A stretch of 64,000 bases of DNA from Brumimicrobium salinarum. Lineage in GTDB: Bacteria > Bacteroidota > Bacteroidia > Flavobacteriales_D > Crocinitomicaceae. A model generated the notes under the pieces. It was not told the DNA's origin. It was given only the letters and a program-made list of their open reading frames with translations, and made no database searches. The position numbers were made by a program, and so were the translations under genes. This document shows positions 44,012 through 55,600 of the stretch, piece by piece. Where the stretch lies: NCBI RefSeq assembly GCF_002844555.1, contig NZ_PJNI01000010.1, positions 1-64,000 on the forward strand, in the 5' to 3' direction. Every line of letters begins with the position of its first letter. Position 1 is the stretch's first letter.

Positions 44012-44298
44012 AGTTATTTTTATATAAAGTGATTAAGTTTTCACCTTATTATTTGTGTATGGCAAATATCATGGCTTTAGATGTAAAAAACAAGTAGAAT
44101 TGACAACTTCCTGATAAACCTAAGTTTTAAACTTTAGAATCGACTCATAAACGTAACCTTTAGAAAGAAGTATCTATGGGAGTCGTGTTGCTTAAAGGTA
44201 AAACATATTGAATAATGTCTAAATTGGCTTTTATCAATTAAAGATTTTACTGAGATGTATTTCACTCAGGTAATTCTTCTTCACGAATAGCATTCTAA
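44012..44298. other. Intergenic region
   Basis: 287 bases between two minus-strand genes. I see no gene, hairpin or exact promoter box. Confidence 0.4.
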
Positions 44299-46461
44299 TT
44301 AATCAAGGGACGGCATATTTTTAAGTTCTTTATCTTTCGATTTAATAACTTTTGTTTTACCCTCTTTTTCACCTTGCAATTGAATGATTACATATTGATA
44401 GGGCGCATATCTTTCTTGCTGTAAATGCGTGCCATATTTATATGCAGGACCATTCACGCCAACTTCATTTATTTTTACAGTTATTTTATTTTTTAAGATT
44501 TCATGTTCTGCAATAAATTTTTGAAGCATTTTAGATACATTTTCAGCTCTTAAATTCGCCAAGTTCATATTGTTTTTATACGTTTTGGTAGGAACTTTGG
44601 AAGCAGATGAATTCACTGTAATTTCAAAAGTTTTACGACCTTTTTCTGCTTGTTCTAATATTTCATTAAACATAACTTTAAGTCCGTCTTTTTGCGGATC
44701 AAGTTTGTTATTATTATAACCAAAATAATGCTTAATCTCTAATGGTGCGTAAACAAATGGAAGTTCTTCTTTTGGTTCGTCTTCCTTGTTTTTTTCAACG
44801 GTCATGTTGTCTAAATTGATAACAATTGATTTTTCTGTTTTGTCAAAACCATTTTCACAATCTGTCTTAAATGTTTCTCTGTGGAATTGGTTGTTTCCGT
44901 CCTCGTTATGAAAAATCATTTCGTATTCCTTACATTTCTGTAAAGTAACAAAGAATCCGCCATCTGAAGGTCTTAAGTTGATATCTCTAGAGGATGCAAT
45001 TCCACAATTCAAACAGTTAATGGTAAATGAAATATCTTCTGGAAGTTTTTCGCCGTTTGATGCAATCACATTTCCAACTAATACAGTTGCATTTTCAATT
45101 CCTAAATAATCGTTTCTCACTTCATAAATGTCTTTTTCACCATAGCCATCTGGTCTAAAAGAAGTATAGTAACCTGTTAATCCATCTGCGGTTGTTGTAT
45201 AATAAATATCATCACCTGTTGAGTTTAATGGAACACCTAGATTTATTGGATCACTCCAACTTTGGTCTTCTGGATTTAAAACTGAAACAAAAACATCAAA
45301 TCCACCAATACTTTTTTCTCCATTATGAGAAAAGTATAGGGTTTTGTTATCTATCGAAATAAAAGGAGAATCTTCATCATAAGGTGTATTAATTGTTGGT
45401 CCTAAATTCATTGGTTGACTCCATTCACCATTGGGGAGTTTCGTTATTCTGTAGATGTCTCTTCCTCCAAATCCACCTTCTCTATCAGAGGAGAAATACT
45501 TATACCTTCCATCGGCACTTGATGTGATATGTGGTTCCCAAGCATCAGTATTTACTCCATTTAATTCAATAGGTTTTAGGTTTTCGAACTGCTGGTCTTT
45601 ATATTGTGTTTCAAATATATCTCCATTCCCCGCATCATCTTTGTAAATGTAAAAAGAACGTTCATCCGCACTAACAGCAACCGTTGCTTCATTTCTTTCA
45701 GGCAGAGAAAATTCCATAACTTCTGGTTCTTCCCATTTATCAATATCTTTTCGTATAGATCGATAAACATCTTCATTGTAAAGGTTGTTTACAGGTTCTT
45801 TAATGTGTTTGTTTGAACCATCTTTTCTTAATCTTCTAGAGGTGAAGTAAAGTACCGAACCATCTAGCGAAATTATAGGTGCATAATCTGGGTATTCCGT
45901 ATTTATTCCTTCCCCCAAATTAATTATTTCATATTTTCTGGGTGTTTCGAAAAAGGTTTCAGCGTTTTTACATTGTTTTAGCATCAAAGCTGTTCTAGCT
46001 TTCATTTCGTCATCTTTTGAATCTGAATCTAAATACTGCTGGTATAATTCTTTTGCTTTTTCTAATTTATTGGTAAGGTGGTATGATCTACCCAAATAAT
46101 GAAAAACTTCTAAAGGCGCCGAAGTTTCTTTGGCGGACATAACATCTGTATTGACATCAGTTTTTTGCTTCGCTTTTTCAAAGTATGGAATGGCTTTTTG
46201 GAAATCAGATGTTGAATTGAAAACTGCAAATCCCATCCGGTAATTGAAATTAGCATTATCGTTTTCTTGTTTAAGGAGTTCCTCTGCAATAACGATTGAT
46301 TGTTGGTAATAACCTTCTAACATTAAGAAGGTGTTTTTTTGAACGAGTTCCTTTTTATTGGCACTTTTGATAAAAGATTGAAGTTGCTCGTCAGTCATTT
46401 GTGCATTAACAGTTGTAACGCTCAAAACAAGAATTATAATAGTGTTAATTATAGTTTTCAT
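44299..46461 (-). CDS. TPR, PD40 propeller and OmpA-family envelope protein
   Basis: A 720-residue exported protein with signal peptide MKTIINTIIILVLSVTTVNAQ. TPR-like helices span about 40-150 (NANFNYRMGFAVFNSTSDFQKAIPYFEKA; GRSYHLTNKLEKAKELYQQYLD). PD40/WD40-like blades follow (APIISLDGSVLYFTSRR; PHITSSADGRYKYFSSDREGGFGGRDIY; PFISIDNKTLYFSHNGEKSIGGFDVF). A C-terminal OmpA-like region (NNKLDPQKDGLKVMFNEILEQAEKGRKTFEITVNSSASKVPTKTYKNNMNLANLRAENV) ends it. The order equals the PorE-type T9SS envelope proteins that bind peptidoglycan. It is a distant paralogue of the protein at 57158. No cargo or PorP gene is adjacent. Confidence 0.82.
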   Translation of the reverse strand: MKTIINTIIILVLSVTTVNAQMTDEQLQSFIKSANKKELVQKNTFLMLEGYYQQSIVIAEELLKQENDNANFNYRMGFAVFNSTSDFQKAIPYFEKAKQKTDVNTDVMSAKETSAPLEVFHYLGRSYHLTNKLEKAKELYQQYLDSDSKDDEMKARTALMLKQCKNAETFFETPRKYEIINLGEGINTEYPDYAPIISLDGSVLYFTSRRLRKDGSNKHIKEPVNNLYNEDVYRSIRKDIDKWEEPEVMEFSLPERNEATVAVSADERSFYIYKDDAGNGDIFETQYKDQQFENLKPIELNGVNTDAWEPHITSSADGRYKYFSSDREGGFGGRDIYRITKLPNGEWSQPMNLGPTINTPYDEDSPFISIDNKTLYFSHNGEKSIGGFDVFVSVLNPEDQSWSDPINLGVPLNSTGDDIYYTTTADGLTGYYTSFRPDGYGEKDIYEVRNDYLGIENATVLVGNVIASNGEKLPEDISFTINCLNCGIASSRDINLRPSDGGFFVTLQKCKEYEMIFHNEDGNNQFHRETFKTDCENGFDKTEKSIVINLDNMTVEKNKEDEPKEELPFVYAPLEIKHYFGYNNNKLDPQKDGLKVMFNEILEQAEKGRKTFEITVNSSASKVPTKTYKNNMNLANLRAENVSKMLQKFIAEHEILKNKITVKINEVGVNGPAYKYGTHLQQERYAPYQYVIIQLQGEKEGKTKVIKSKDKELKNMPSLD

Positions 46462-46476
46462 GCAGCAAAAATAATA

Positions 46477-46510
46477 AAAAAAACCGTTTAAAAAATTAAA
46501 CGGTTTTTTT
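46477..46510 (-). terminator. Terminator of the E2 gene
   Basis: A 14-bp perfect stem, AAAAAAACCGTTTA (46477-46490) with TAAACGGTTTTTTT (46497-46510), lies just past the stop of the minus-strand E2 gene and just before the 44299-46461 gene. Confidence 0.85.
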
Positions 46511-46529
46511 ATAGTAACGCTATTTCAGT

Positions 46530-47870
46530 TTATAATTTTGTATTCGGATCGAAGCTTTCTAAATACTCCGCCACACGTTTTACAAACATACCACCTAATG
46601 CACCATCTACAACTCTGTGATCATAAGAGTGAGAGAGGAACATTTTGTATCGAATGCCTATGAAATCACCTTCTGGAGTTTCAACTACAGCAGGAACTTT
46701 TCTAATTGCTCCAGTAGCCATAATTGCTACTTGTGGTTGATTAATAATAGGAGTTCCCATTACGTTTCCAAAGGTACCTACGTTCGTTAATGTGTAGGTT
46801 CCACCTTGAATTTCATCAGAAGTGAGTTTGTTATTTCGTGCTTTATTGGCTAATTCATTTACCTTTTTTGCTAAACCATAAAGGTTCATTCTGTCTGCTT
46901 GCTTTATAACAGGAACGATTAAATTTCCTGAAGGTAATGCAGCAGCCATTCCAATATTGATGTCTTTTCTCTTTATTATTTTATCTCCCTCAACACTAAT
47001 GTTAATTAATGGGAAGTCTTTTATAGCTTTAGCAACTGCTTCGATGAAAACTGGAGTAAAAGTAAAGTTTTCACCTTCACGTGCTTTAAAGTCACCTTTT
47101 ATTTTATTTCTCCATTTCCATATTTCAGTAACATCTGCTTCAACAAAAGATGTGACGTGCGGAGATGTGTGCTTTGAACGAACCATGTGCTCAGAAATGA
47201 GTTTTCTCATTCTGTCCATTTCAATAATTTCATCACCTTCCATTGGCGCAACAGGTGGCGCTTTTGGTGCTTCGGATTGAACTTGCTTTGCTTGTTTTAG
47301 TGCTGTTGATGTATTTGAAGTACTGGCAGCAGCTTGAGGTTGCTTTGCTCCATTTTCAATATATTCGAAAATATCTTTCTTGGTTACCCTTCCGTTTTGT
47401 CCAGAACCAGAAATGCTCTCTAATTCATCCATTCCAATACCTTCCTTTTCAGCTATACTGCGTACTAATGGAGAGTAAAACTTACCGCTCGGACCTGTTT
47501 TATCTAGGTCTGAAGAGGTTTGTACTGTTGAAACAGCATCAGTAACTGTTTTTTCAACAGCTTCTATTGAGCTTTCTTGTGAATTATTAGCTTCGTTTGC
47601 AGTCTCATTGGAAGTATTATCTACTTCACCATCAGTTGAGATGAGCGCAATAACATCTCCTACTTGTGCTACTTCGTCTACCTCAAATAATATTTTTGCT
47701 ACCGTACCAGAAACTTCTGAAGGTAGCTCATTATCAACTTTATCTGTTGCCACTTCAACAAGTGGTTCGTCCATTTCTATAGTGTCTCCTACATTTTTTA
47801 ACCAATTGGTAATGGTTGCTTCGGTAACACTTTCTCCCATTTTCGGGAGTCGAATTTCTACTTGTGACAT
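46530..47870 (-). CDS. 2-oxoacid dehydrogenase E2 (dihydrolipoamide acyltransferase)
   Basis: A 446-residue E2. The lipoyl domain (1-~77) carries the lipoyl-lysine in EVATDKVDNELPSE. An E3/E1-binding domain follows (FYSPLVRSIAEKEGIGMDELESISGSGQNGRVTKKDIFEYI, ~130-170). The catalytic domain ends with SHSYDHRVVDGALGGMFVKRVAEYLE, including the active-site His. The acyl group (branched-chain, pyruvate or 2-oxoglutarate) is not certain; the sequence resembles branched-chain E2 of Bacteroidota. The E1 and E3 genes are not in the window. The gene has its own good promoter and terminator. Confidence 0.93.
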   Translation of the reverse strand: MSQVEIRLPKMGESVTEATITNWLKNVGDTIEMDEPLVEVATDKVDNELPSEVSGTVAKILFEVDEVAQVGDVIALISTDGEVDNTSNETANEANNSQESSIEAVEKTVTDAVSTVQTSSDLDKTGPSGKFYSPLVRSIAEKEGIGMDELESISGSGQNGRVTKKDIFEYIENGAKQPQAAASTSNTSTALKQAKQVQSEAPKAPPVAPMEGDEIIEMDRMRKLISEHMVRSKHTSPHVTSFVEADVTEIWKWRNKIKGDFKAREGENFTFTPVFIEAVAKAIKDFPLINISVEGDKIIKRKDINIGMAAALPSGNLIVPVIKQADRMNLYGLAKKVNELANKARNNKLTSDEIQGGTYTLTNVGTFGNVMGTPIINQPQVAIMATGAIRKVPAVVETPEGDFIGIRYKMFLSHSYDHRVVDGALGGMFVKRVAEYLESFDPNTKL

Positions 47871-47907
47871 ATTTTTGTTTATGATATAATTATCTATAAG
47901 AGTTGCA

Positions 47908-47937
47908 CAAAAATAATTGAATTTTCGGTTTTATCAA
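47908..47937 (-). promoter_or_regulatory. Promoter of the E2 gene
   Basis: On the minus strand TTG (47937-47935) is followed after 19 bases by TATTTTTG (47915-47908). This is a full match to the Bacteroidota form TTG-N17-23-TAnnTTTG, 37 bases before the start codon. Confidence 0.6.
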
Positions 47938-47952
47938 ACCAAATGCCTTGAT

Positions 47953-49908
47953 TTATCGGTCTAAGTTTCTCCAAAACTTGCTTATAATCTTAAGATCTGT
48001 TAGGATGGAGTAATTTCTTGCGTAGATTAGATTGAGTTTAGAAAATGTTGATCGATCACCTTTTTCTTTCATTTCTTCTGCGGGTGTAAGAATCCCTTGT
48101 TTTAACCTGGGCAAACTCCTGTGGTTTTGCTCAGCTGCTAAAGCATATCCTATCCATGTTTTTTTTCCAATAAACACGTGCCATGTATTCTTTAAAAACT
48201 GAACTTTATCACTATAAAACCAGATTGATAGGGGAGCGCATAGGAGTAAGATAAAAGCAGATATAAAATCAAAAGTTCGTTTGTTCCTTCTGTTGGCAGT
48301 AGATGAAATGTTGTCAATTTCCATCAAATAAAGATCGCCTGCTGTATCAATTGAATTACTTCCAATTAAATACGTGCTGTTGGGTTGTGCAATTTTGAAT
48401 TCTATGCTACTGGCTGATGTTTTTGACATCCAATGAATAATTGTTTCGGCGCTTGTGTTTTTAGCACAAAATATTACTTCATCAATTTTATATATGTCTA
48501 TAATTTGATCCAATTGATTTATCGCTCCACTGTCTTCCTCAGATTTATGTTTGTATGGGGAGACGCTAAATATTTTATTTACCTTTTGTGGTGTGTTTTT
48601 TAAAATCATTTTAACACGTTCAATTTCATCTGTTTCCCCTACAACAGCGAAGTTTTTATTTTTTACTCCCCGTAAATCAAATTTTTGCCCTATTAAATAA
48701 TGTAAAGCGGTTCTGGAGAGTAAAAAGTAAACCAAAACGATTAATGCACTAATTAAAATGAAAAGCCTAGAAAACTGTAGATCTTTAGGGAGTAAAGCAT
48801 ATACGACTAGTATAATGATTGTTCCCACAAAGGTTCCTTTAAAAAAGGATTTTACTTTAATTGGAAAGTCATAAGAACCCGCATAGAAATTGGTGATTAA
48901 CCAAGTTAAAATATAACTTGGAAGGGCGTATTTAATTACTTCTATCGGAAAATTGATTTGTTCAAGTGACCAGAGCTTTTTTAAATAGTACAAACTGATC
49001 ATTAAAACGCTAAAATCTAAAACAGGAAGGAGAATACGTTTGATAAAACGACTCAAAATGGCAATCCCAGCACGAAAATAAATAGCTAAATTGATGAAAA
49101 ATGAAAATAACTTTGCGTTTTTCTGAGAAAAATGTTTTTCTGCAAAAATTACCATTGCACGGTAAAAAACAAAAACATAATTAATACTGCTTTTTTTTGT
49201 GCTTTCACCTTTGTAATGAATAATTTGTGTTTTTGGAAAGTAATAATTTTTATATCCTCCTTTTATGATTCTATATGAAAGGTCGATGTCTTCTCCGTAC
49301 ATGAAAAATGCTTCGTCAAGTAATCCCACTTTGTCGAGTGCTTCTTTTCTCATAAACATAAAAGCACCACTTAATATCTCCACTTCATTGGTTTCAAATT
49401 CATCTAAAAAGCCTAAATGATACTTACCAAATGTCTTATTTTTTGGGAATAAACGAGAAAAACCAAATATTTTGTAAAAAGCAACTGCCGGGGTTGGAAG
49501 TCCTCTTTTACTTTCAGGTAAAAAGTTTCCTTTTCCGTCAATCATGTGAACTCCCAATCCTCCACCTTCAGGGTGTTGATCCATAAAGTCAATACATTTT
49601 CTAAAGGTGTCTTCTTCTACAACGGTATCTGGGTTGAGTAAAAGAATGTACCTTCCTTTTGCGACTTCCATGGCTTGGTTATTGGCTTTTGAAAAGCCGA
49701 CATTGTCCTTGTTTTCTATTAACTTAACTTCCTTAAAACGTTCTTTTACCATGGCTACGGAGCCATCAATAGAATTGTTGTCAACCACGAAAACTTCTCC
49801 TTCGATGCCTTTCAATGCATCAAAAACAGAGTTTAAACATTGTTCCAGGAAGTATTCAACGTTATAATTAACGACAACAACCGATATGCTAATGTTTTTG
49901 TTTTCCAA
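47953..49908 (-). CDS. GT2 glycosyltransferase fused to a degenerate polyprenyl-phosphate sugar transferase
   Basis: A 651-residue fusion. Residues 1-~280 are a GT2 rhamnosyltransferase-type domain (VVVNYNVEYFLEQCLNSV; VVDNNSIDGS; LLLNPDTVVEED; GAFMFMRKEALDKVGLLDEAFFMYGEDIDLSYR). A membrane region of four or five helices follows (~285-410), then a nucleotide-binding-like domain (NFAVVGETDEIERVK ...). The end resembles WbaP/PglC-type transferases (RRNKRTFDFISAFILLLCAPLSIW; ARNYSILTDLKIISKFW), but the catalytic KFRSM/DE core between them is missing. It probably adds a sugar during envelope polysaccharide synthesis; whether the second half is active is doubtful. Confidence 0.8.
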   Translation of the reverse strand: MENKNISISVVVVNYNVEYFLEQCLNSVFDALKGIEGEVFVVDNNSIDGSVAMVKERFKEVKLIENKDNVGFSKANNQAMEVAKGRYILLLNPDTVVEEDTFRKCIDFMDQHPEGGGLGVHMIDGKGNFLPESKRGLPTPAVAFYKIFGFSRLFPKNKTFGKYHLGFLDEFETNEVEILSGAFMFMRKEALDKVGLLDEAFFMYGEDIDLSYRIIKGGYKNYYFPKTQIIHYKGESTKKSSINYVFVFYRAMVIFAEKHFSQKNAKLFSFFINLAIYFRAGIAILSRFIKRILLPVLDFSVLMISLYYLKKLWSLEQINFPIEVIKYALPSYILTWLITNFYAGSYDFPIKVKSFFKGTFVGTIIILVVYALLPKDLQFSRLFILISALIVLVYFLLSRTALHYLIGQKFDLRGVKNKNFAVVGETDEIERVKMILKNTPQKVNKIFSVSPYKHKSEEDSGAINQLDQIIDIYKIDEVIFCAKNTSAETIIHWMSKTSASSIEFKIAQPNSTYLIGSNSIDTAGDLYLMEIDNISSTANRRNKRTFDFISAFILLLCAPLSIWFYSDKVQFLKNTWHVFIGKKTWIGYALAAEQNHRSLPRLKQGILTPAEEMKEKGDRSTFSKLNLIYARNYSILTDLKIISKFWRNLDR

Positions 49909-49929
49909 TTCTTCTTATGTAAAATGAAA

Positions 49930-50307
49930 TCACTTTATGGCGATACATGAAATTTCAACTGAAACATCCATTGGAAGCTTCTTGACTTCTACCGTTTCTC
50001 TAGCGGGTGGTGCGGCATTAAAATATTGCGCATAAACTTCATTTACTTCTGTAAAATCGTTCATTGATTTTAAAAAAATACTACACTTTATAATGTCAGA
50101 CATTTCGAGCCCTGCTGTTTCAACTAAAGCTTTTATATTTTCCATTACCTGTTGTGTTGCCACTTTGATATTGTGATTTTGTAAAACACCTGTCTTTGGA
50201 TCAATTGGTATTTGACCGCTGACATATAAAGTATCATTTTTCAAAACTGCTTGACTGTATGGACCAATTGGTTGAGGTGCATTTGGAATGGTAATCACTT
50301 TTTTCAT
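49930..50307 (-). CDS. ridA: RidA family enamine/imine deaminase
   Basis: A 125-residue Rid protein. Motifs: NAPQPIGPYSQAVLKNDTLYVSGQIPIDPKTG (active-site region), VKCSIFLKSMNDFTEVNEVY-type block, and the C-terminal AAPPARETVEVKKLPMDVSVEISCIA with the conserved Arg. It hydrolyses reactive enamines released by PLP enzymes such as threonine dehydratase. It lies 21 bases upstream of the GT2 fusion gene and on the same strand, possibly one transcript. Confidence 0.93.
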   Translation of the reverse strand: MKKVITIPNAPQPIGPYSQAVLKNDTLYVSGQIPIDPKTGVLQNHNIKVATQQVMENIKALVETAGLEMSDIIKCSIFLKSMNDFTEVNEVYAQYFNAAPPARETVEVKKLPMDVSVEISCIAIK

Positions 50308-50396
50308 ATCAACAATTCATGGTTTTTCACAAGTTTAATAATTTTGATTGATTTTAGGTAGGCATATATGAAAATTATATGAATGTGATTCAATAA

Positions 50397-50428
50397 AAAA
50401 GCTGTTCTAGAATTCTAGAACAGCTTTT
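50397..50428 (-). terminator. dnaK terminator (32-bp perfect palindrome)
   Basis: AAAAGCTGTTCTAGAA (50397-50412) is followed by its exact reverse complement (50413-50428), centred on GAATTC, with a U-run on the minus strand. It lies 47 bases past the dnaK stop. Confidence 0.85.
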
Positions 50429-50474
50429 AAATTTAAGGATGTGTTTCGACGAATTAATTTTCGCCTAAGTCACA

Positions 50475-52391
50475 TTATTTTTTATCATCTTCTACTTCCT
50501 CAAAGTCTACATCTGTAACCTCGTCGTCAGCTGTGTTTTCTCCGCCAGCTGCTCCTTGGTCTGCTCCAGCTGCACCTCCTTGATTAGCACCTTCTTGTTG
50601 ATACATCTCTTGTGAAGCCGCTTGGAACACAGTGTTTAACTTTTCCGATGCAGTGTTGATTTTATCAATATCTTTTGCTTCATATGCTGATTTTAACTCA
50701 GCTAAGGCATCTTCGATTGGTTTTTTCTTCTCTGCTGGAATTTTATCTCCGTATTCTTTCAATTGACGCTCAGTTTGGAAAATTTGAGAATCTGCTTTGT
50801 TGATTGTTTCAATCTCTTCTCTCTTTTTCTTATCTGCTTCCTCGTTCGCCTCAGCTTCGTTTTTCATTCTTTCGATTTCTTCCTCGCTTAGACCTGAAGA
50901 CGCCTCAATCTTAATTGATTGCTCTTTTCCAGTTCCTTTATCTTTTGCAGAAATGTTCATGATTCCGTTTGCATCGATATCGAAAATCACCTCAATTTGA
51001 GGCTCTCCTCTTCGTGCTGGTGGAATATCTGTCAATTGGAAACGACCTAATGTCTTGTTGTCATTTGCCATTGAACGCTCACCTTGCAATACGTGGATGT
51101 CAACCGATGGTTGATTGTCTGCCGCTGTAGAGAATATCTGAGATTTTTTCGTTGGAATCGTTGTATTTGCATCGATTAATTTCGTCATTACTCCTCCCAT
51201 AGTTTCAATTCCTAATGAAAGTGGAATAACGTCAAGTAACAATACATCTTTAACTTCTCCAGTTAAAACTCCTCCTTGAATCGCTGCACCAATTGCAACT
51301 ACCTCATCTGGGTTAACTCCTTTTGAAGGATCTTTCTTGAACAAGTTCTTAACTGCATCCTGAATCATAGGAATACGTGTAGAACCTCCAACTAAAATCA
51401 CCTCGTCGATATCGTTTGTTGATAATCCAGCACTTTCTAAAGCTCTACGACATGGTGCTATAGTTGCTTCTACGATGTCTGAAATCAATTGTTCAAACTT
51501 AGAACGTTGTAATGTTCTTACCAAGTGTTTTGGTACACCATCTACTGGCATAATGTAAGGCAAGTTAATTTCTGTTGATGAAGCTGATGAAAGTTCAATT
51601 TTTGCTTTCTCTGCTGCTTCTTTCAAACGTTGAAGTGCCATTGGATCTTTTCTCAAGTCAATTCCTTCGTCGTTTTTAAATTCTTCAGCCAACCATTTAA
51701 TGATTACCTCATCTACGTCATCACCACCTAATTGTGTGTCTCCATCCGTAGCCAAAACCTCAAATACTCCATCTCCTAATTCAAGGATAGACATATCGAA
51801 AGTACCTCCACCAAAGTCAAATACTGCCACTTTTTGGTCAACATTCTTTTTATCTAATCCGTAAGCCAATGCTGCTGCTGTTGGCTCGTTGATAATTCTT
51901 TTAATCGTTAAACCAGCAATTTCACCAGCTTCTTTCGTTGCTTGACGTTGCGAGTCATTAAAGTAAGCAGGAACAGTAACTACTGCTTCTGTAACTTCTT
52001 GTCCTAAATAGTCTTCAGCAGTTTTCTTCATTTTCTGAAGTACCATTGCTGAAATTTCTTGTGGTGTATATGTACGGTCGTCGATCTTAACACGTGGCGT
52101 GTTATTGTCTCCTTTTACTACTTCGTAAGACATTCTTCCATCTTCGTTGTTCACTTCATCATAAGTTACCCCCATGAATCTTTTGATTGAAGAAACTGTC
52201 TTTTGTGGATTTGTAATGGCTTGACGTTTTGCTGGATCTCCAACTTTACGTTCACCTCCTTCCACAAATGCAACAATTGAAGGTGTCGTACGTTTTCCTT
52301 CTGCGTTTGTAATTACTACTGGCTCGTTACCTTCCATTACGGAAACGCAAGAGTTGGTAGTACCTAAGTCAATTCCAATTATTTTTCCCAT
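50475..52391 (-). CDS. dnaK: Molecular chaperone DnaK (Hsp70)
   Basis: A 638-residue Hsp70. The nucleotide-binding domain opens [16 protein letters not shown] and has [43 protein letters not shown] and [11 protein letters not shown]. The linker [19 protein letters not shown] leads to the substrate domain, and the tail ([34 protein letters not shown]) ends in the conserved acidic motif. It folds nascent and stress-damaged proteins with DnaJ and GrpE, neither of which is in the window. Upstream 168 bases are shared with the divergent cargo gene; no exact promoter box was found there. Confidence 0.98.
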   Translation of the reverse strand: MGKIIGIDLGTTNSCVSVMEGNEPVVITNAEGKRTTPSIVAFVEGGERKVGDPAKRQAITNPQKTVSSIKRFMGVTYDEVNNEDGRMSYEVVKGDNNTPRVKIDDRTYTPQEISAMVLQKMKKTAEDYLGQEVTEAVVTVPAYFNDSQRQATKEAGEIAGLTIKRIINEPTAAALAYGLDKKNVDQKVAVFDFGGGTFDMSILELGDGVFEVLATDGDTQLGGDDVDEVIIKWLAEEFKNDEGIDLRKDPMALQRLKEAAEKAKIELSSASSTEINLPYIMPVDGVPKHLVRTLQRSKFEQLISDIVEATIAPCRRALESAGLSTNDIDEVILVGGSTRIPMIQDAVKNLFKKDPSKGVNPDEVVAIGAAIQGGVLTGEVKDVLLLDVIPLSLGIETMGGVMTKLIDANTTIPTKKSQIFSTAADNQPSVDIHVLQGERSMANDNKTLGRFQLTDIPPARRGEPQIEVIFDIDANGIMNISAKDKGTGKEQSIKIEASSGLSEEEIERMKNEAEANEEADKKKREEIETINKADSQIFQTERQLKEYGDKIPAEKKKPIEDALAELKSAYEAKDIDKINTASEKLNTVFQAASQEMYQQEGANQGGAAGADQGAAGGENTADDEVTDVDFEEVEDDKK

Positions 52392-52607
52392 ATCAGTTTT
52401 TGTTTTTTCTAATTTTAATTTTTAAACTCATTCTGCCTTAATCAATCCTTGTGCCACTAGCTTTTTCTACAATTTATGTTGCATTTTGTCATATTTAACG
52501 TATTAGTAATGAATTATAACTGACATCTTGTCTTAAAACTGTCAGGATTTAAAAACCTCTTGTTGACGTATAGCGTTTTTTCATTTGTTTTAATTATATT
52601 TAGGGTT

Positions 52608-55600
52608 ATGTTAAGGTATATGCTATTACTTATTATGTCGTTTGTCATCTTGAATTCGAAAAGTCAGGAGGTGACACATATTCATTCAGTTCATTATTCA
52701 TTCATTGAGAATAAAGGACAGTGGGGAGAGGAAGTTTTGTTCCAAAAGAAAATTAACGGAGGAAATATGTGGATCGAACAAGGTCGGGTTTTATTTCAAC
52801 TTCAAGATTATTCAAAATTACAAGCCGCTCATTTTTCTAATTCTAAATTTTCAGATGAATTAACTTTTCGTGAACAATTGGTGGAGTTAAAATTCAAAAA
52901 TGCTCTTAACGTTTCTCAAATTGAGACAAAAGGAAAAACAAACCATTATTATAATTACTTTTTAGGAAACAACAAAGCAAATTGGGCTTCTGATGTGCGC
53001 GGTTATAATGAGTTTACAATGAAGAACTTATACGCTGGTGTCGATTTGCGTTTTCTTGAACAAGAAAATGAAATAAAATACGAGTTTATATTATCTCCCA
53101 ATGCTGACCCAAATAAAATTCAATTAGAATATGGTAATCATACTGATTTAAAAATTGACAGAAAAGGCAATCTAATTATTAAAACAGAACTTGGAGAAAT
53201 TATTGAAAAAAAGCCATATACGTATCAAATAGTCAACGGAAAGATAGTTGAAGTTTCGTGTGCATTTCAATTAAATGATAATGTGGTTACTTTTGAATTA
53301 GGTGAATATAATCCAAGGGTCAAATTAATTATTGATCCCACTTTAGTATTTGCAACCTATAACGCAGCTATTTCTGATAATTTTGGAATGACAGCAACCT
53401 ATGGTTATGATGGCTCTGCATTTACGGGCGGAACAATTTATGGAAATTCGCATCCTATGCCTGACCCAAATGTATTTGATCCTAATTCAAATATGACTGT
53501 TGTCAATGTAAATATAGTTACTACAGATGCTTTTATTGTAAAATATAATGAAGATGGATCTACAATGCAGTGGGCAACATTTTATGGAGGAGGTGATAAT
53601 TCTAAAGGAACAGATGTTCCACATTCTCTAATTTGTGATCAGGATAATAATGTTTATGTTTTCGGATCAACTTCCTCGTTAGATTTTCCTACACAAAACG
53701 CAATTCAATCTTCTTTTGCTGGAGGAACACCTTTTACTGTTACCTACAATGGTATAAATTATGGAGCTGAGGGGACCGATATTTATGTTTCAAAATTTAG
53801 TGCAAATGGTCATAATTTATTGGGGTCAACCTATCTTGGAGGAAGTGAAAATGATGGTATAAATTACATTGTTAGTGCTGGGAATTATGGCGTAGCAAGT
53901 GCTTACGACAGTTTAACAATGAATTATGGGGATCAATTTAGGGGTGAGATCATGTTAGATTCTGTGAATAACATTCTTGTAGGTTCTGCAACAAGATCTG
54001 CTGATTTTCCAACCTTAAATCCTTTTCAACCTGCATTAGGAGGGCAACAAGATGGTGTGATATTCAAATTGAAGAATGACTTTTCGAGTCTTTTGTTTTC
54101 TAGTTTTTACGGTGGGTCAGAGGCTGATGCGATTTATTCAACCAAAATTGATTCGAGTCAGAATATTGTTTTTGCAGGAGGAACCGCCTCTAATGATTTG
54201 GATATTACTACAGGAGCGTATCAATCAACAAATCTTGGTGGAGTGGCAGAAGGCTTTATAGGTAAACTTTCAACTGATGGATTGAGCTTAATGCATTCCA
54301 CTTACATTGGAACCTCAGATTATGATCAGGTGTTTTTTGTTGAGATTGATCGATTAGATAATGTCTTTGTTCTAGGGCAGAGTAATGGCGGATTGTTCCC
54401 CGTCAATAATGCGAATTTTTCAAATCCAGGATCGAGTCAGTTTATAGCTAAATTAGATCCAAGCTTAGGAAGTATTTCGGGATCAACGGTCTTTGGAAGT
54501 GGAAGCCCTATTTTTGATTTGTCACCTTCTGCTTTTTTAGTTGATATTTGCGGAAATATGTATGTATCGGGTTGGGGAGGAAGTGTTCTTCAGGGAGCAC
54601 CACAAATGACCGGAATGGCCGTTACTCCAAATGCATTTCAAAGTAATCCGCAAAGTGGATATGATTTTTATTTAATGGTTGTTGAACGTGATTTTAACAG
54701 TTTACTTTACGGAACTTATTTGGGAAGTAGATCTTCTAGCGAACATGTAGATGGCGGAACAAGTAGATTCGATAAAAACGGTGTTGTTTATCAAGGAGTT
54801 TGTGGTGGTTGTGGAGGTTTTAGTGATTTTCCAACTACTCCTGGTGCTTGGTCAAATCAAAATTTAGCAAACAACTGTAATGCCCTAACTTTTAAATTTG
54901 ATTTTAATCTTATTCCGAATGCTGAATTTACGACAGATAATACAATCGGTTGCTCTCCATTTACTGTCAATTTTGAAAACTTCTCTTCAGATTCAGATCG
55001 TTATATATGGGATTTTGGCAATGGAAACTTAGATTCTACAACTTACGAACCACAAGTTACCTATACTACACCAGGAAGTTACGAGGTGATGCTTACGGTA
55101 ACGGATTCAATATGTTTGATTACTGACACTGCTTTTATAACTATTGAGGTTTATCCTGAACTTGAATTGGAAAGTATTGCAGATATTAGTCTTTGCGAAC
55201 CTCAAGTAATAACATTAACTGCAGATGCGAATGGAACAGCAAATACTTTTATTTGGTCATCAGATGCCAACTTTTCTGATACGCTGAATAACTCAATAGC
55301 AGACTCTACAGTCACAATTAATACACCAACTGAAGGGTATTATTATATTTCAGTGGCTAATAATGGCTGTGAAGTGATTGACAGTGTGGCGGTTAATTTT
55401 ACAAGTGCAAGTCTTGAGCTAACAGGTGAAACCAATTTATGTTTGAATGATGAAACCACCATTTCAGCAATGAGTAACAATCCATTGATAAGCTATACTA
55501 ATTTCGATTGGAGTCCAGATTCAGTAATTGTTTCCGGAGACGGAACCTCAACTGTAGTTGTTCGACCTACTTCTACGCAGTATCTGTATGTATATGCAAC

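Noticed and set aside
46466-46473. Promoter -7 box for the gene at 44299-46461
   Set aside because: The minus-strand TATTTTTG is so close to the start codon that the transcript would be leaderless, and no -33 element fits; chance match in an A-rich terminator.
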